Assembly (NCBI GenBank): GCA_051005695.1
Contig: JBPCJC010000046.1
Location: 114,865-178,864, forward strand
Origin: JACCTI01 sp051005695
GTDB lineage: Bacteria > Verrucomicrobiota > Verrucomicrobiia > Chthoniobacterales > UBA10450
Length of the DNA stretch: 64,000 nt
Reading direction: 5' to 3'
This document shows positions 61,738 to 64,000 of the stretch, piece by piece (positions within the stretch are counted from its first letter, which is position 1; each line of letters begins with the position of its first letter). Under the pieces are notes generated by a model, which did not search any database, had not been told where the DNA came from, and saw nothing but the letters and a program-made list of their open reading frames with translations. A program made the translations under genes and the position numbers.

Positions 61738-64000
61738 ATGATTAACACGGCTATTGTCACGGTAGCCTGCCCTGTGTGTGGCGAATCGTTAGGAAGAAAC
61801 GGGCTTTGCACGGCCTGTCTTTTGCGCCTAGGCCTGGAGGCGGGCGACGAATCGACGGTCTTCGGTGATTTCGAAATCGAGCGACGCGAGGACGGTTCTT
61901 TATGGGAGCTCGGGCGCGGCGCCATGGGTGTGACCTATCGCGCAGCCGACAAGGTCCTGAAGCGCACCGTCGCCTTAAAGGTCATCGAAACGCCCGTGGC
62001 CCCGCAGGCCACGCCAGTGCGTGAACGTTTTCTGCGCGAAGCGCGCGCCGCCGCCGCTTTACGACATCCGAACATCGCCGGCGTCTTTCAGTTCGGAGCA
62101 TCGCCGGAAGGTCATCGCTGCTACTGCGCGATGGAGTTAGTCGAAGGCGAAACGCTCGAAGCACTCGTTAGGCGCGATGGACCGTTGCCGGCAGATGTGA
62201 CTTTGGATATCGCGATGCAGGCGACGCGCGCGCTCATCGCCGCGGCGGAACGTGGTCTGGTTCATCGAGACTTAAAGCCGGGCAACATCATGCTCGCCAA
62301 AGGCGAGCAAGCCTTAGAAGTGAAAGTGATCGATTTCGGCTTAGCTAAGGCCGCGAACGCGGCCGGCGACATGGAACTAACCCATAACGGCTTTGTCGGC
62401 ACGCCGGCGTTCGCCAGTCCGGAACAGTTTGCCGGCGGCGCGATCGATGCGCGCACCGACATCTACGCACTAGGGGTCACGATGTGGTTTGCGCTTACGG
62501 GCCGCCTGCCCTTCGCTGGAACTACGATCGAGGAAATCCGCGCGCGGCAGGCGAAAGGCGTTCTGCCTAACGAGCAGTTGAAGCTGCGCGGCGTCCCGGA
62601 GCCTCTGATCGAGTTAATGCACTCGTGCCTCGCATTCGATCCGGTGCAGCGGCCCGCTTCCGCGGGGGAATTGATGCGTGCGTTGGAATTGTCTGGGGCG
62701 GACATCGGCAAAACGAAACGGAGCCGCAAGGTTGCGATCGCGGCACTTATTCCGACGCTAGTTGCCGCCGTTGTCCTGGCGTTCTATCTCTCGGGACCCC
62801 AGGGCAAGACACTTACTTCTCCTCTTGAGAATACCAATGCGCTAAGGACGACAGACAATCCCGAGGCTTATCTTCTCTTTCTGCGCGGGCGGAAGGCAGA
62901 GACAACGGATAAATTCCGCGACGCCGTCGAGCTTTACCGGCAAGCCTTCGCCCTCGATCCAATCTTCGCCTTAGCTCGGGCGCGGTTCTCGATTTGCGCA
63001 AGTGAGTCGGCTCACATTTCTTCTGACCATCGCTTGATGGAGGAGGCGCGAATTGGGGCGGAGGACGCGCTGCGTCTTTCACCGAACCTCGCGGAAGCAC
63101 ACGTCGCCATCGCTCGGTGCCATCTAGACGGCGACCACGATTACGAGCGTGCGTTAAAGGCAGTTACCCGCGCCGCCGAATTGGCGCCGAACTCTGCCGA
63201 GGTGCAGCTTAACGCCGCCTTCGTTTACAAGGGGAAACAAAACTTTCGGCAACGCATTGAGGCCTTACGCCGCGCCGAGGATCTGGATCCCGATAACACA
63301 CGAATGCGCAGCTTCCTGGTAGTGACTTATCGATGCGTGCGTGACTGGAGGAATGCGATTCAGGCGCTCGATCGGCTCACGATTCGTGCAACCGCTGCGA
63401 ACTTGGTTGCTTCACGATGGAGCCGCGCCCGCGACGAGTTCCGGCTCAGCGGAAATATCGATGCGTTGAAAAAGGCGATCGCGGAGGAGGCGAACGGCGG
63501 AGAAGCCTCCGCGGCGCAGCTCGACTTCGAGCGATTTCAGACCGCGATGTTCGAAAGAGATTACGCCAACGCCGCGCACTATCTCTCGCAGATCGCGCCG
63601 GAGACCTATGCGCAAGCTGAGCGCGTTGGGATCCCCTCGCATACCAAAGCATTTGACGAAGCGCTTCTCGCGGTGGCGAGCGAGAGCGCTCCATCACTTC
63701 AAGAACAGGCATTGCAAGCCGCGGAGCAGGAAATCCTTTCGCCCAACACGGCTACAAGCGACTCCGGGACCCCGAAATCCTTCGAGGACCTGGCGCTGAT
63801 TCACGCACTGCTCGGACGTAAAGAAGAAGCCATCCGCGAAGCAGAAAAGGCAATCGAGGTGATGGAAGGTCCGCCTGGTAGTATTGAAAAAAACGCGCTG
63901 AGCTCGGCGCTCGCGCTGGTCTATGCGCGCACGGGCGAATCTGAAAAGGCACTCGATCTTATCGAGCATCTCCTGACCTTGCCTAGTGAGTTACAGGGCG
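61738..64000 (+). CDS. Ser/Thr protein kinase with N-terminal zinc-ribbon, TM and TPR domains (partial)
   Basis: Starts ATG 61738 and stays open to the window end. Order: zinc-ribbon CPVCGESLGRNGLCTACLL, kinase domain with Gly-rich loop LGRGAMGVTYRA, VALKVI, HRDLKPGN and DFG, an activation segment with GTPAFASPEQ, then a transmembrane helix (KVAIAALIPTLVAAVVLAF) and TPR-like repeats (FRDAVELYRQAFALDPIFA, AALRRAEDLDPDN-type). PknB-like; the TPR part is probably outside the cytoplasm and may sense proteins. Two copies of the exact 10-base word (62164 and 62565) lie in the kinase domain. Confidence 0.9.
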   Translation, partial: MINTAIVTVACPVCGESLGRNGLCTACLLRLGLEAGDESTVFGDFEIERREDGSLWELGRGAMGVTYRAADKVLKRTVALKVIETPVAPQATPVRERFLREARAAAALRHPNIAGVFQFGASPEGHRCYCAMELVEGETLEALVRRDGPLPADVTLDIAMQATRALIAAAERGLVHRDLKPGNIMLAKGEQALEVKVIDFGLAKAANAAGDMELTHNGFVGTPAFASPEQFAGGAIDARTDIYALGVTMWFALTGRLPFAGTTIEEIRARQAKGVLPNEQLKLRGVPEPLIELMHSCLAFDPVQRPASAGELMRALELSGADIGKTKRSRKVAIAALIPTLVAAVVLAFYLSGPQGKTLTSPLENTNALRTTDNPEAYLLFLRGRKAETTDKFRDAVELYRQAFALDPIFALARARFSICASESAHISSDHRLMEEARIGAEDALRLSPNLAEAHVAIARCHLDGDHDYERALKAVTRAAELAPNSAEVQLNAAFVYKGKQNFRQRIEALRRAEDLDPDNTRMRSFLVVTYRCVRDWRNAIQALDRLTIRATAANLVASRWSRARDEFRLSGNIDALKKAIAEEANGGEASAAQLDFERFQTAMFERDYANAAHYLSQIAPETYAQAERVGIPSHTKAFDEALLAVASESAPSLQEQALQAAEQEILSPNTATSDSGTPKSFEDLALIHALLGRKEEAIREAEKAIEVMEGPPGSIEKNALSSALALVYARTGESEKALDLIEHLLTLPSELQG

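Larger units (their letters stand above)
2717..62574. repeat. Dispersed 10-base word CTCGTTAGGC / GCCTAACGAG (28 exact copies)
   Basis: Start positions of exact copies. As CTCGTTAGGC on the + strand: 2717, 11388, 16053, 16734, 23261, 25859, 27543, 29549, 29563, 33540, 36583, 37705, 39811, 56072, 56134, 56899, 62164. As GCCTAACGAG: 4466, 6900, 10888, 19569, 20164, 20288, 22449, 30988, 36386, 55749, 62565. One-mismatch copies: 5645, 7621, 10135, 18425, 21133, 22795, 25301, 28495, 28954, 31999, 34016, 38184, 40827, 43014, 46132, 55971, 58317. With equal base frequencies a given 10-mer is expected about 0.12 times in 64 kb on both strands. The counts were made by eye and may miss a few. Confidence 0.9.

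Noticed and set aside
1..64000. CRISPR array, insertion sequence or prophage
   Set aside because: No regularly spaced identical repeats, no transposase, integrase or phage structural gene were seen in either strand.

Overview
The window reads as chromosomal DNA of a high-GC, Gram-negative bacterium, most likely a soil-type verrucomicrobium (Chthoniobacterales/Spartobacteria-like). Supporting this are a Kdo transferase and AsmA protein (outer membrane), many PEP-CTERM and VPDSG-type sorting tails, a Verrucomicrobia-style 'NVLIGGFII ... AIGPSL' C-terminal domain, ECF sigma factors paired with Ser/Thr kinases, and bacterial housekeeping genes (argS, rho, typA, glnE, yebC, rsmD, waaA, one tRNA-Glu). 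The taxonomic placement is inference from protein style.

Layout. 1-1.9 kb: 3' part of a secreted sialidase-like/Fn3/dockerin-like protein. 2.2-3.3 kb: DsbA-like and VKOR disulfide-forming pair. 3.4-9.5 kb: AddB-like and AddA-like helicase-nuclease pair. 9.6-14.7 kb: exporter operon (two TolC-type proteins, HlyD adaptor, FtsX/MacB permease). 14.7-18.7 kb: CDP-alcohol phosphotransferase, radical SAM enzyme, LolD/MacB-type ATPase and PIG-V-like mannosyltransferase. 18.7-21.4 kb: flippase and GT4 glycosyltransferase. 21.5-30.9 kb: tightly packed biosynthetic block (SDR, CTP-type nucleotidyltransferase, GNAT acyltransferase, CDP-alcohol phosphotransferase, HAD, second nucleotidyltransferase, ATP-grasp, class III aminotransferase, Gfo/Idh/MocA dehydrogenase, serine-palmitoyltransferase-like AONS enzyme). 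31-37.5 kb: PEP-CTERM-type protein, tRNA-Glu, waaA-rsmD-AsmA, a DAG/sphingoid kinase-like gene and a rhomboid. 37.5-45.2 kb: glnE, DUF4112, rho, yebC, typA. 45.3-54.8 kb: a block of secreted and sorting-signal proteins with a truncated HAF-repeat relic. 54.9-57.2 kb: ptsN-like and argS. 57.2-64 kb: two divergent [secreted protein / ECF sigma] pairs, a decayed DUF1801 gene, and a Ser/Thr kinase-TPR protein running off the end.

How the genes may work together. The 14.7-30.9 kb block combines enzymes for activating and transferring a polyol-phosphate headgroup, making an amino-sugar or aminocyclitol, making and N-acylating a long-chain amino-ketone, mannosylation, and flipping. I infer a locus for an unusual cell-envelope (sphingo)glycolipid. 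No step is proven from sequence alone.

The most striking signal is not a gene. A 10-base word, CTCGTTAGGC / GCCTAACGAG, occurs at 28 exact places by my reading, plus about 17 copies with one mismatch. It lies in both orientations, inside and between genes, in all four reading frames that do not create a stop codon, and at two or three places it supplies a gene's own stop codon. It is nearly absent from about 43-55.7 kb, which holds the secreted-protein block. Its density and behaviour resemble DNA uptake sequences (Neisseria/Pasteurellaceae type), although a Chi-like or other genome-organising role is possible.
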